Of a DNA stretch of 64,000 bases, positions 26,040 through 35,881 are shown in pieces. Position 1 is the stretch's first letter. The number at the start of each line of letters is the position of its first letter. Location of the stretch: the NCBI GenBank assembly GCA_963582065.1, contig CAUZRQ010000005.1, positions 46,957-110,956 of the forward strand. The letters run 5' to 3'. Source of the stretch: UBA8437 sp963582065. Lineage in GTDB: Bacteria > Planctomycetota > Planctomycetia > Planctomycetales > Planctomycetaceae. The notes beneath the pieces are model-generated. The model was given only the letters and a program-made list of their open reading frames with translations. It made no database searches and had not been told where the DNA came from. A program made the translations under genes and the position numbers.

Positions 26040-27200
26040 TCAGGCTACCGGGGCCGATTCCCTGATCCGGGCGACAACACCCGAAACCCGCCGCACCGCC
26101 TCGTCGATGTCCTCGACGGTGTTCTCGAGGCCTACGCTGAACCGCACGCTGGCCCGGAACACCTCCTCGGTCCGTCCCATCGCCACCAGCGCCGGTGCCG
26201 GCTCGGTCGAACCGCTGCTGCAGGTGCTGCCGAGTGAGCAGGCGACCTGTTCGAGATCGAGTGCCACGAGGATGGCCTCGCCATCGAGACCGGGGAAAGC
26301 GATGTTCAGCGTGTTGGGCAGCCTGTGATCGGGGTGCCCGTTGATGATGGTGGGGCCGGCCGCCTCTTCGAGTCCCGCCTGGAGGCGGTCGCGAAGCGTC
26401 TGGATCCAATCGGTGCGTGCGGTCCGGTCGGCGTCCCACGACTCGAGTGCCCGGGCCATCCCCGCCGCCAGGGCAACCACCTCGGTTCCCGGCCTCCGCC
26501 CGGCCTCCTGGTGTCCACCGTATTCGAACGGGGCCAATCGACAGCCGTCCCGCAGCAGCAGCGCCCCGATGCCACGTGGTCCATGGAACTTGTGGGCCCC
26601 CAGTGCCAGGGACGTGGCGCCCAGCCGGTGAAAGTCGACCGGAATCTTGCCCACCGCCTGCACGGCGTCGACATGCAACGGGATTTCGTGTTCGCGGCAC
26701 GCCTCTGACAACGGGCCCAGATCCTGCACCACCCCGGTTTCGTTGTGGGCCAGGATGACGGTCGCCAGCCGGATGTCCTCCCACGGCAGCGTCTCGAGTT
26801 CGTCGGAGAGCAGCCGGCCGTCCCGGTCGACTTGAAGCGATCGGGATGACCAGCCTCGCTCGGCCAGTGCCGCGATCGATTCGGACGTCGCAGGATGCTC
26901 TCCGGCGGTGGTCAACACGAGGCCCGGGTTCCCGGCGGCGAACCCGAACAGTGCCAGGTTGGTCGATTCGGTTCCCCCGCTGGTGAAGATCACCTCCTCG
27001 GGTTCGGCGCCGAGGATGCGGGCGATTGTCTCACGCGCGTCTTCGAGCACCACGCGGGCCTTGCGGCCGGCGGCATGCCGGCTGCCCGGGTTCCCGAAGC
27101 TCTCGCCCAGATGTTGCGCAACGATGTCGATCACCTCCGGCAGCGGCCGGGTGGTGGCGTTGTTGTCGAGGTAGATCTGGCGTGGTGTCTGGGTGGTCAT
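26040..27200 (-). CDS. Cysteine desulfurase, NifS/IscS family
   Basis: 386 residues. It has the PLP-binding Lys204 in ALGAHKFHGPRG, the family start YLDNNATTRPLP, a substrate-binding His in AGEHPATSES and the sulfur-accepting Cys327 in CSLGSTCSSG. It moves sulfur from cysteine to Fe-S or thiolation pathways; some relatives can mobilise selenium from selenocysteine. The start overlaps the stop of the dehydrogenase gene at 27197 by four bases (ATGA). dnaA follows 43 bases later. Direct involvement in selenium supply is only a possibility here. Confidence 0.93.
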   Translation of the reverse strand: MTTQTPRQIYLDNNATTRPLPEVIDIVAQHLGESFGNPGSRHAAGRKARVVLEDARETIARILGAEPEEVIFTSGGTESTNLALFGFAAGNPGLVLTTAGEHPATSESIAALAERGWSSRSLQVDRDGRLLSDELETLPWEDIRLATVILAHNETGVVQDLGPLSEACREHEIPLHVDAVQAVGKIPVDFHRLGATSLALGAHKFHGPRGIGALLLRDGCRLAPFEYGGHQEAGRRPGTEVVALAAGMARALESWDADRTARTDWIQTLRDRLQAGLEEAAGPTIINGHPDHRLPNTLNIAFPGLDGEAILVALDLEQVACSLGSTCSSGSTEPAPALVAMGRTEEVFRASVRFSVGLENTVEDIDEAVRRVSGVVARIRESAPVA

Positions 27201-28282
27201 CCGGCGGCTCCCACGGCGGATGCAATCCGCGCGGCGATCGCTTCACCGGTCTCTTCGGTCGTCGCGTCGCCACCGAGGTCGGGCGTCCGGGGTCCCCGGT
27301 CGGACAACTGGTTCTTGACCGCGTTGTTGATCGCTGTGGCCGCACGAGGCAGTTCGAGGTGTTCGAGCATCATGGCGGCCGAGAGGATGGCGGCCAGCGG
27401 GTTGGCGATGCCCTGCCCGACGATGTCCGGGGCCGAGCCATGGACCGGCTCGAACATGCTGGGGTGCGTGCGGGTCGGGTCGATGTTGGCGCTGGCGGCC
27501 AGCCCCATGCTGCCGACGACGATCGCGGCCAGGTCGGTCAGGATGTCGCCGAAGAGATTACTGGCAACGACGACGTCGAACGATTCTGGTCGCCGCACGA
27601 ATTCCATCACCGCGCGGTCGATCAGCAACGACTCGGTCGCGATGTCGGGGAACCCCGCCGCCACGTCCTCGAACACCTCGTCCCACAACACCATGCCGTA
27701 GCCCTGTGCGTTGCTCTTGGTGATCGATGTCACCTGGCGGGCCGGCCGAGCGGAAGCTTTTTCGAATGCGGCCTGGATGATCCTGTGACAGCCGTGGCGG
27801 GTGAAGACCGATGTCTGGACCGCCACGTCGTGGGGGCGATCGGCGTACAGCCGGCCGCCGACGTTGGCGTACTCGCCCTCGGTGTTCTCGCGGAAGACCA
27901 GGATGTCGATCGAACCGGGAGCCTTGTCTCTGAGGGGACTCTCCACACCGTCATACAGGTACGACGGTCTCAGGCAGACACACTGGTCGAACTTGCGGCG
28001 GATCGGCAACAGCAGGCCGTTGAGCGTGACGTGGTCCTGGACAGCGGGGTGACCGACGGCTCCGAGCAGGATCGCGTGGTGGCCGTTGAGCGTATCGAGG
28101 AAGTCATCGGGGGCCATCCGGCCGTGTTCGAAGAAGTGGTCGGTTCCCCAGGGGTAGCGGGTCCACCGGAAGTTCGCGTCATCGAGTCCGGCGGCGGCTT
28201 CGACCGAGCGAATCGCCTCGCGAGTCACCTCGGGGCCGATTCCGTCTCCCTCGATGACGGCGATATCAAAGGTGCGTGGCAT
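27197..28282 (-). CDS. Tartrate dehydrogenase/isopropylmalate dehydrogenase-family enzyme
   Basis: 361 residues from the ATG at 28282; an upstream ATG at 28309 is possible. The N-terminal IAVIEGDGIGPEVTREA and the metal/NAD region (SNLFGDILTDLAAIVVGSMG, SMFEPVHGSAPDIVGQG) are standard for the family. YPWGTDHFFEHGRM matches the substrate loop of the tartrate/D-malate dehydrogenase branch better than LeuB or Icd. It probably oxidises and decarboxylates a 2-hydroxy acid with NAD+. It sits between moxR and nifS, overlapping the latter by four bases. Confidence 0.88.
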   Translation of the reverse strand: MPRTFDIAVIEGDGIGPEVTREAIRSVEAAAGLDDANFRWTRYPWGTDHFFEHGRMAPDDFLDTLNGHHAILLGAVGHPAVQDHVTLNGLLLPIRRKFDQCVCLRPSYLYDGVESPLRDKAPGSIDILVFRENTEGEYANVGGRLYADRPHDVAVQTSVFTRHGCHRIIQAAFEKASARPARQVTSITKSNAQGYGMVLWDEVFEDVAAGFPDIATESLLIDRAVMEFVRRPESFDVVVASNLFGDILTDLAAIVVGSMGLAASANIDPTRTHPSMFEPVHGSAPDIVGQGIANPLAAILSAAMMLEHLELPRAATAINNAVKNQLSDRGPRTPDLGGDATTEETGEAIAARIASAVGAAG

Positions 28283-28344
28283 GGATGAGTTTTCCGGCGG
28301 GAGCGACATCGGGTCCCGTGAACCGGTTCCCCGCACAGGTTGGC

Positions 28345-29469
<1,125 letters not shown>

Positions 29470-29594
29470 GGAGTGGGGTTCGAGAGGTGTGTGTGAGAGG
29501 AGGCTTGAGGCCTCGGCGGTTCATGGTAACGTACCCGCGAGAGGATTGGCAGCGGCGCCACCGCGGTGGCGGTGGCGCGAACAGGGGAGTGGCG

Positions 29595-30473
29595 GTGGCG
29601 GATCTGGTCAGTTACCTGGTGTTCGATGTCGAGGCAGTGGCCGATGGTGCGCTGATCGCGCAGGCGAAGTTCGGCGACGAGGAGTTGTCGCCCGAGGAGG
29701 CGATCGCGAGGTTTGGTGCCGAGCGTCTCGAACAGTACGGCAGCGACGTGCTGCCACCGACCTGGATGCTGCCGATCTCGGTCGCCGTCGCCAAGGTCGA
29801 CAGCGGTTTTCGGCTGATCGGCCTGGAGGTGCTCGACGCCCCCGCTTACCGGCCATACGTGATCACCGACCTGTTCTGGAAGGGCTGGAAGCACTACGGC
29901 CAACCGACGCTGGTGACGTTCAACGGTCGGGGTTACGACCTGCCGGTGTTGGAACTGGCCGCCTACCGCTACGGGATCACGTTGCCCGAGTGGTTCAATG
30001 TCCAGGCGCGGACCTACGACCAGGCCCGCAACCGGTACAACATCCAGTCGCACATCGACCTGATGGACCTGGTCTCGAACTTCGGCGCATCGCGGGTCAG
30101 TGGCGGGCTGAACCTGCTGGCCCAGCTGATCGGCAAACCGGGCAAGACCGGCGTCGACGGCTCGATGGTGCAGGGGTTCTATGACGAGGGCCGGGTCGAG
30201 GAGATCAACGACTACTGCCGCTGCGACGTGCTGGACACCTATTTCGTGTTCCTGCGGTCGCGGGTGATGATCGGGCGGCTGGACATCGAAACCGAACAGC
30301 GACTGGTGGCGGAGACAAAGGGGTGGCTGGAGGAACGTCGCGACACGTGCCCGGCGTACGCACATTACCTGGATCACTGGGGTGACTGGGTGCCACCAGG
30401 CGATGATCCACGTCCGGCAGAGACGGACTCACCCTCGCTCGCGGACACGGCTCCCTCACAAGAAACCCCCTGA
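29595..30473 (+). CDS. Predicted PolB-like 3'-5' exonuclease
   Basis: 292 residues from a GTG at 29595 with AGGGGA seven bases upstream; the frame is open further upstream but is Gly/Arg-rich and unlikely to be protein. The DnaQ-like DEDD exonuclease motifs are Exo I YLVFDVEAV, Exo II LVTFNGRGYDLPVLE with SHIDLMD, and Exo III YCRCDVLDTYFVFLR. It resembles the stand-alone exonuclease domain of family-B polymerases. It should trim single-stranded DNA in repair or replication, and it lies near the replication cluster. The acidic C-terminal tail (about 265-292) is low-complexity. Confidence 0.85.
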   Translation: MADLVSYLVFDVEAVADGALIAQAKFGDEELSPEEAIARFGAERLEQYGSDVLPPTWMLPISVAVAKVDSGFRLIGLEVLDAPAYRPYVITDLFWKGWKHYGQPTLVTFNGRGYDLPVLELAAYRYGITLPEWFNVQARTYDQARNRYNIQSHIDLMDLVSNFGASRVSGGLNLLAQLIGKPGKTGVDGSMVQGFYDEGRVEEINDYCRCDVLDTYFVFLRSRVMIGRLDIETEQRLVAETKGWLEERRDTCPAYAHYLDHWGDWVPPGDDPRPAETDSPSLADTAPSQETP

Positions 30474-30487
30474 AACGCCGATATCAG

Positions 30488-30517
30488 ATGACAGGCAACG
30501 CATCGATGATCTAGAAT
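30488..30517 (+). promoter_or_regulatory. Candidate sigma-70-like promoter for DUF1501 gene
   Basis: ATGACA (30488-30493) and TAGAAT (30512-30517), each five of six to consensus, are separated by 18 bases and lie 33 bases before the ATG at 30551. Confidence 0.5.
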
Positions 30518-30550
30518 GCGTTGAGCCAGACCGAAGAGGGCGACAAGCGG

Positions 30551-31987
30551 ATGTTGAGTATCCTGGGTTCCGACCGTCGACTGTGTGACGGCCTGTCGCG
30601 TCGCGACCTGATGCAGGTCGGCGGCCTGGGGCTGGCCGGCGGCCTGTCGCTGCCGACCCTGCTCGCCGCCGAACAGGCTCGCACCGTCGACGCCAATGCT
30701 CCGGCGAAGTCGGTGATCCTGATCAACCTGATGGGTGGCCCGAGCCATATCGACATGTTCGATATGAAACCCGAGGCTCCGGCGGAGATCCGCGGCGAGT
30801 TCCGCCCGATCCCCAGCAGCGTGCCGGGCCTGGATGTCTGCGAGTTGATGCCGTTGACGGCCAAGACCATGCACCACTCGTGTGTGGTCCGCACGCATAC
30901 GCATCTCTGGAACACCCACAGCCCGTACAACATCCTGACCGGCTATTCGGGTCCGGTGATCAACGGCAACCACTTCAAGCCGACCGACCATCCCAGTGTT
31001 GGTTCGGTGATGCAGTTGGCCGGTCTCGGCTCGGCTGGAGTCCCCAACTACGTGTGGATGCCGACGGTTCCCGGTCACAGCCAGGGCAGGCAGCGCGCCG
31101 GGCCGTATGGAGGTTTCCTGGGCCAGCAGTTCGACCCGCTGTTCACCAGCTACACGCCGACGTTCCGGGAGTCGATCGAGGGTCGCAATGCCCACATCGA
31201 CCCGCCGGTACCCTACGCCGCGCCTCAGCTTCCGGCCTTGGACGAGCAGCCTGGGCTGGGGGCCGCCCGACTGGGCCGTCGCCGCGACCTGCTGGCGGCC
31301 GTCGACAGGGTCCGCCGCCGCCTGGGCGACAAGCCCGGGGTGGACACGCTGGGCGTGTTTCAGAAGAAAGCCCTGGAGTTACTCACCACCACCCGCACCC
31401 GTGACGCCTTCGATATTGCCCGCGAGTCCGAGTCGACCCGGAAGCGATACGGTGAACACCTGTTCGGTTCGTGCCTGCTGGCCGCCCGGAGGCTGGTCGA
31501 ATCGGGCACGCGGTTTGTCGGGTTGACCTTCGAGTCGCAGCTCAACGGCAAGATCGGAGCCGGCCAGTGGGACACTCACGGCAACAACTTCCGCCTGCTG
31601 AAGAACTTCCTGCTGCCGACTCTCGACCAGTGCTACTCGGCGTTGGTCGAGGACATGGCCGGCCGCGGGATGCTGGATGACACGCTGGTGGTGCTGATGG
31701 GCGAGATGGGCCGGACACCCAAGGTGAACAAGAGTGCCGGGCGGGACCACTGGACCCAGTGCGGGTTCATCGTCTACACGGGAGCGGGAGTTCGCCACGC
31801 CACGATTTTCGGTCGCAGTGACAAGCAGGCCGGCTGGCCGGTCGACTACCCGGTCAGCAGTGCCGACCACGTGGCGACGATGTACAAGCTGGTCGGAGTC
31901 GATCCGCGGATGCCGATCTTCGATCGCACCGGCCGTGAGCACCGAGCGGCCCTGGACGGCGAACCGATCGACGGCGTGATCGCCTGA
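30551..31987 (+). CDS. DUF1501 protein with Tat signal
   Basis: 478 residues from the ATG at 30551 (GAGGG upstream); a TTG at 30521 would add ten residues and lies too close to the promoter. The Tat motif is LSRRDLMQVGGLGLAGG. Landmarks: ILINLMGGPSHIDMFDMKPE, WDTHGNN, LMGEMGRTPKVNKSAGRDHW. No PSD1 gene is adjacent. It is divergently placed relative to the sulfatase-PQQ fusion downstream, whose gene ends 124 bases after it. Confidence 0.94.
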   Translation: MLSILGSDRRLCDGLSRRDLMQVGGLGLAGGLSLPTLLAAEQARTVDANAPAKSVILINLMGGPSHIDMFDMKPEAPAEIRGEFRPIPSSVPGLDVCELMPLTAKTMHHSCVVRTHTHLWNTHSPYNILTGYSGPVINGNHFKPTDHPSVGSVMQLAGLGSAGVPNYVWMPTVPGHSQGRQRAGPYGGFLGQQFDPLFTSYTPTFRESIEGRNAHIDPPVPYAAPQLPALDEQPGLGAARLGRRRDLLAAVDRVRRRLGDKPGVDTLGVFQKKALELLTTTRTRDAFDIARESESTRKRYGEHLFGSCLLAARRLVESGTRFVGLTFESQLNGKIGAGQWDTHGNNFRLLKNFLLPTLDQCYSALVEDMAGRGMLDDTLVVLMGEMGRTPKVNKSAGRDHWTQCGFIVYTGAGVRHATIFGRSDKQAGWPVDYPVSSADHVATMYKLVGVDPRMPIFDRTGREHRAALDGEPIDGVIA

Positions 31988-32111
31988 TCCTTTTCGTCGC
32001 CGTCGGGCGGACCCCCGTTTTCCTCGGACTACGGCTGCGGACGGCCGCACTTCACCGTGGTTCCCGCGGCATCGAATGCCCAGCCGCAACCGGCGATCAT
32101 CTGCATCCGTC

Positions 32112-34907
32112 TCACTCTCCGATGGAGTACAGGTGACCGTAGGTGCGGATGTAGATCCGGTTGCGGTGGACGACCGGGGTCGAGATGAACTCCTCGAGGT
32201 GGTTGCGAGCGACCTCCTGGTACTTGCGGCCCGTCTTGAAGACGACCGTGTTCCCGTCGCGGTTGCTGGCGTAGACGTGGTCGCCGGCGTGCAGCAGGCT
32301 GGGCCAGACCGGTCCGTTGCCGAGATTCAGTCGACGGGTGTAGATGGTCTTGCCCGTCTTGGTGTCGAGCACGCTGAGGATGCCGCGGGTGGCCACGCAG
32401 TAGATCAACCCGTCGTGAACGACCGGTGACGAGCTGAACCCGCCCCCCGGCGGGCTCGATTCCCACAACGCCTTGGGACGCAACCGCTTCTTGGCCATGG
32501 GATCGAGGCGTTCGGGCAACGGAAATGCCTCGGCACGCTGTCCGATGTAGAACGCCGTCGAACCGACGACCACCGGCGAGGAACGTTCTAGGGGCGAGAG
32601 CCGACCGATCACCTTGCCGTCACGAGGTCGGACCATCCGCCCGTTGGCCATCAGGATCAGCGGTTTGCCGTCGATCTCGGCGCGGACCGGCGACCCCCAG
32701 GTCTGGCCGTAGCTGGTTCGCCACAGCTCCTTGCCGGTTTCCGGATCCAGTGCAACGATGTCCTCGATCGGCACGATCAGCCGGCCGGCCACCAGCAGCG
32801 GGCTGGCCGAATGGCCCCACATCATCTGGGGGTTGTCCGGCAGCACCCTGGCCCACTTTCGCTTGCCTTCCATGTCGAAGCAGGTCGCCACCCGATTGCC
32901 GAAGACGGCCCAGATCAGGCGACCGTCGGTGATCGGCGTGGCGGTGGTGTAGCCGTTGTACTGTCGCTGGGTGATCGGCAGCGTGTAGCGAGCCGCCCGG
33001 GGCATCCCGTCGACCTTTTCCTGCAGGGTCTCCTCGCGGGCCTCGATCTTCTCGATCTTGGCCAGCAGGGCGTCCTTGTCCTTGGCCTTGTCGAGCTGGT
33101 CCTCGAGTGTCTCCCGCTGCTTTCTGAGTGACACCTGGAGGTCGGTGAGGCCCTTGAGCACCTTGACTTCCTTGAGGATCGCGGCCCAGTCGCCCGGCGA
33201 GGTGATGTCGGTGTAGCTGCTGGTGCGTTGCCACAGCACCTTGCCGTCGGCGATGTCCAGCTTGGCCAGTGCGAAGGGTTCGACGCAGGTGAAGACGGCG
33301 CGGCCGGTGAACACCGGCAGGCTGTTGCTGCGTGTCGGCAGTGGAGTGGCCCAGGCGATGTTCTCGGTGGGACTCCAGTGAGTCGGCGCGTCGGTGCCCG
33401 GATGACTGCCGGTGCCGTTGGTCCGCCAGCCGTAGCCCCGCAACTTCCCCGACCAGGCGATCCGCTTCCCCTCGTGGCGCGGCCAGCTCCAGGCTGTCCA
33501 GGTCGGGGTTTCCTGCTGCACCTGCCTGAACAGGCCTTCGAGTACCGCACCCATCCGTTTGACCCTGGCGGGCTGTGCAGCCGCCCGGTCACGGGTTTCA
33601 CCGATGTCCTCGGCGAGGTTGTACAGCTCGAGCCTGGTGATCGTCTGGGTCTTGATCGCCTGCTGGTCCCTGGTACGGATGTCGCCGAAGGGCTTGATCT
33701 GCGGATCGTTGAGATGAGCCAGCAGTTTCCAGTCGCCGTCACGGAGCGCGACCTTGGGGCGGCTGCTGGCGACGTGGAACTGCCAGAACAGCGGCTGGTG
33801 CCGTTTGACCGCCTTGCCGTCAAACAGCGAAACGATGCTGCTGCCGTCGAAGTGGCGGCCGGCCGGCAGCGGCGTGGCGGTCGCTTCGCAGATCGTCGGC
33901 AGCACATCGACGCCACTGACAGGCGTGTCGCTGGTCGTGCCCGGCTTGATCCGCCCCGGCCAACGGACGATCCCCGGCACGCGGATGCCGCCCTCGTAGA
34001 GGTGGCCCTTCTTGGCCCGCAGCGGGCCGCTGGATCCGTGAGGGTGGTAGCGGGTGATGGCCGGCCCGTTGTCGCTGGTGAACAGCACCAGCGTGTCGTC
34101 GGCCAGCCGCTGCCGGTCGAGTCCGGCCAGCAGGCGGCCGAAGGCGTGGTCCATCTGGGTGATGTTGGCGTGGTGCCGGACCTGGGCCGGATCGTCCAGG
34201 TCCGGGTACCGTCGTTCGAAGATCTCGGCCGAAGCGATCGGTTCGTGGGGTTCGTGGAAGCAGACGAACAGGAAAAAGGGCTTGCTCTTGTCGCGCAGCG
34301 ACCCCAGCCAGCCCAGTGCCTCGTCGACGACCAGCTGGCTCGAGTAACCCTCGAGCGGTCCCACGGCCTTGCCGTTGCGGACGAAGTTGTCGGGGTCGCG
34401 GTGGCTGGGCAGGGCGTTGTTCTGGGTGCTGAACCAGTGGTCGAAACCGTGGTCGGAGGGTTGGGGCTGACCGGGGAGGTTGAAGCGACCGTTGAGATGC
34501 CACTTGCCGACATGGCAGGTGGTGTAACCGGCCTGGTGCAGGAGTCCCGAGAGGGTGATTTCGCCGCGGCGGAGGTGCATGGGCGAGAACATGGGGATCC
34601 AGTTGTGGATCCCGGCGCGGTAGGGTGTTCGCCCGGTCAACAGCCCTGCCCGGGCGGGGCTGCAATTGGCCGACGCGGCATAGCAGCTGGTTAGCCTCAG
34701 GCCACTCGTGGCGAAGCGATCGATATGGGGCGTCTTCACCGCGGGGCTGCCAAAGCAGGCCAGGTCGCCGTAGCCCAGGTCGTCGCACAACACGACCACC
34801 ACGTTGGGCCGCGGATCGGCAGCCCCGGCTTCGGTGACGCCGATCAACGGGGTTGATCCGACGAGCAACAGGATCGCGGCGAGGACGTGGTGAAACGGGC
34901 GAGACAT
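32112..34907 (-). CDS. Sulfatase fused to a PQQ-like beta-propeller
   Basis: 931 residues from the ATG at 34907 (GGAGAG seven bases upstream; signal peptide VLAAILLLVGSTP). Residues about 33-470 are an arylsulfatase A-like enzyme: metal site VVLCDDLGYGD, formylglycine site NCSPARAGLLTGRTP with Cys82, VGKWHLN, LFTSDNGP. Residues about 500-931 are a PQQ-like propeller with blades such as ADGKVLWQ, DMEGKRKWARVL, DPETGKELWRTSYGQTW and DTKTGKTIYTRRL. A coiled-coil of about 50 residues (LKEVKVLKGL to LQEKVDG, about 590-645) interrupts the propeller. Both halves are complete, so this is an unbroken fusion. The propeller probably aids substrate binding or acts as a separate sensor. Confidence 0.93.
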   Translation of the reverse strand: MSRPFHHVLAAILLLVGSTPLIGVTEAGAADPRPNVVVVLCDDLGYGDLACFGSPAVKTPHIDRFATSGLRLTSCYAASANCSPARAGLLTGRTPYRAGIHNWIPMFSPMHLRRGEITLSGLLHQAGYTTCHVGKWHLNGRFNLPGQPQPSDHGFDHWFSTQNNALPSHRDPDNFVRNGKAVGPLEGYSSQLVVDEALGWLGSLRDKSKPFFLFVCFHEPHEPIASAEIFERRYPDLDDPAQVRHHANITQMDHAFGRLLAGLDRQRLADDTLVLFTSDNGPAITRYHPHGSSGPLRAKKGHLYEGGIRVPGIVRWPGRIKPGTTSDTPVSGVDVLPTICEATATPLPAGRHFDGSSIVSLFDGKAVKRHQPLFWQFHVASSRPKVALRDGDWKLLAHLNDPQIKPFGDIRTRDQQAIKTQTITRLELYNLAEDIGETRDRAAAQPARVKRMGAVLEGLFRQVQQETPTWTAWSWPRHEGKRIAWSGKLRGYGWRTNGTGSHPGTDAPTHWSPTENIAWATPLPTRSNSLPVFTGRAVFTCVEPFALAKLDIADGKVLWQRTSSYTDITSPGDWAAILKEVKVLKGLTDLQVSLRKQRETLEDQLDKAKDKDALLAKIEKIEAREETLQEKVDGMPRAARYTLPITQRQYNGYTTATPITDGRLIWAVFGNRVATCFDMEGKRKWARVLPDNPQMMWGHSASPLLVAGRLIVPIEDIVALDPETGKELWRTSYGQTWGSPVRAEIDGKPLILMANGRMVRPRDGKVIGRLSPLERSSPVVVGSTAFYIGQRAEAFPLPERLDPMAKKRLRPKALWESSPPGGGFSSSPVVHDGLIYCVATRGILSVLDTKTGKTIYTRRLNLGNGPVWPSLLHAGDHVYASNRDGNTVVFKTGRKYQEVARNHLEEFISTPVVHRNRIYIRTYGHLYSIGE

Positions 34908-34924
34908 GAGTCGCTCTCCGGTTG

Positions 34925-35836
34925 TTATTTCTTTTTCGCAGGCGCCGCGGCCGGACGGAGCAGGTGGCGGTTGAACCACCGCAGTGACGCCGCGTTGGCC
35001 CGTTTCTGGTCGGCTGGCTTGAATCCGTGGGCGGCTCCCTCGATTACCATCAACTCGCTCGGCACCCGCTTTTCATCCAGGGCCTTGTGAATGGTCTGGC
35101 TGTGGAACAACGGCACCAACTTGTCCTTGTCGCCGTGGATCATCAGCGACGGCGCGTCGTCTGCGCTGACCTGAAACAGCGGCGAGACCGCCGGTGATTG
35201 CTTGGGATCAAACTTCAATGCGGGGTAGGCTTCGAGGAAGCCGAGCTTGGGATCAAGGTATTTCGAGAGGTCGGTGGGCGGAAAGAAGGCGACGACGGCG
35301 TTGACGCGGCTGGAGTGTTTCTGCAGGGGATCACGGGCTTTCGGGTTGGCGTCCTGCCCGGTCGTGCCGAGCATCAATGCCAGGTGCCCCCCGGCGCTAC
35401 CGCCAGTCACTCCGATGCGGTTCGGATCGATCTCCAACCGCTTGGCGTTGGAGCGGACATGTCGGATCGCGCGGCGGACATCATCGACACACTCGGGTAC
35501 GACGAACTTCGGGCTGCTGCCATGACGGATCAGGAACACGGTGTAGCCGGCTTCAAGCAGGTGCCGGAACTGTTCGACGGCCCGTTCGGGAGAACTCCAT
35601 CGCGAGACCCAGCCACCGCTGACCATGAACATCACCCCGGCGCGGTTGCGACCGGAACCCGGTTGCAGCACGTCGTAGGTCAGGGCCAGGCCGTACTTGT
35701 GGCCGTAGACGACATCGGCTTCGATGGTGATGGTCAGCTCGCCCGGCGTCTTCGCTGCCGCCGGGTCCCGGGCCATAAGCGGAACGGCCGACAGCAGCAG
35801 AAACGCTACGGCGAGCAGGTGCCGGAAAACGGTCAT
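34925..35836 (-). CDS. Exported alpha/beta hydrolase (acetyl/feruloyl-esterase-like)
   Basis: 303 residues with signal peptide (LLAVAFLLLSAVPLMA). Alpha/beta hydrolase motifs: GVMFMVSGGW for the oxyanion region, nucleophile elbow GGSAGG, acid in MIHGDKDKLVP and histidine in EGAAHGFKP. It belongs to the BD-FAE/lipolytic esterase type and may remove acyl groups from plant or algal polysaccharides. It lies 17 bases before the sulfatase-PQQ gene on the same strand and is probably co-transcribed. Confidence 0.9.
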   Translation of the reverse strand: MTVFRHLLAVAFLLLSAVPLMARDPAAAKTPGELTITIEADVVYGHKYGLALTYDVLQPGSGRNRAGVMFMVSGGWVSRWSSPERAVEQFRHLLEAGYTVFLIRHGSSPKFVVPECVDDVRRAIRHVRSNAKRLEIDPNRIGVTGGSAGGHLALMLGTTGQDANPKARDPLQKHSSRVNAVVAFFPPTDLSKYLDPKLGFLEAYPALKFDPKQSPAVSPLFQVSADDAPSLMIHGDKDKLVPLFHSQTIHKALDEKRVPSELMVIEGAAHGFKPADQKRANAASLRWFNRHLLRPAAAPAKKK

Positions 35837-35881
35837 CGTCTCTTCCCCGAACGTGTTGTGTTGGTGCGACAGGCGGGCCGA

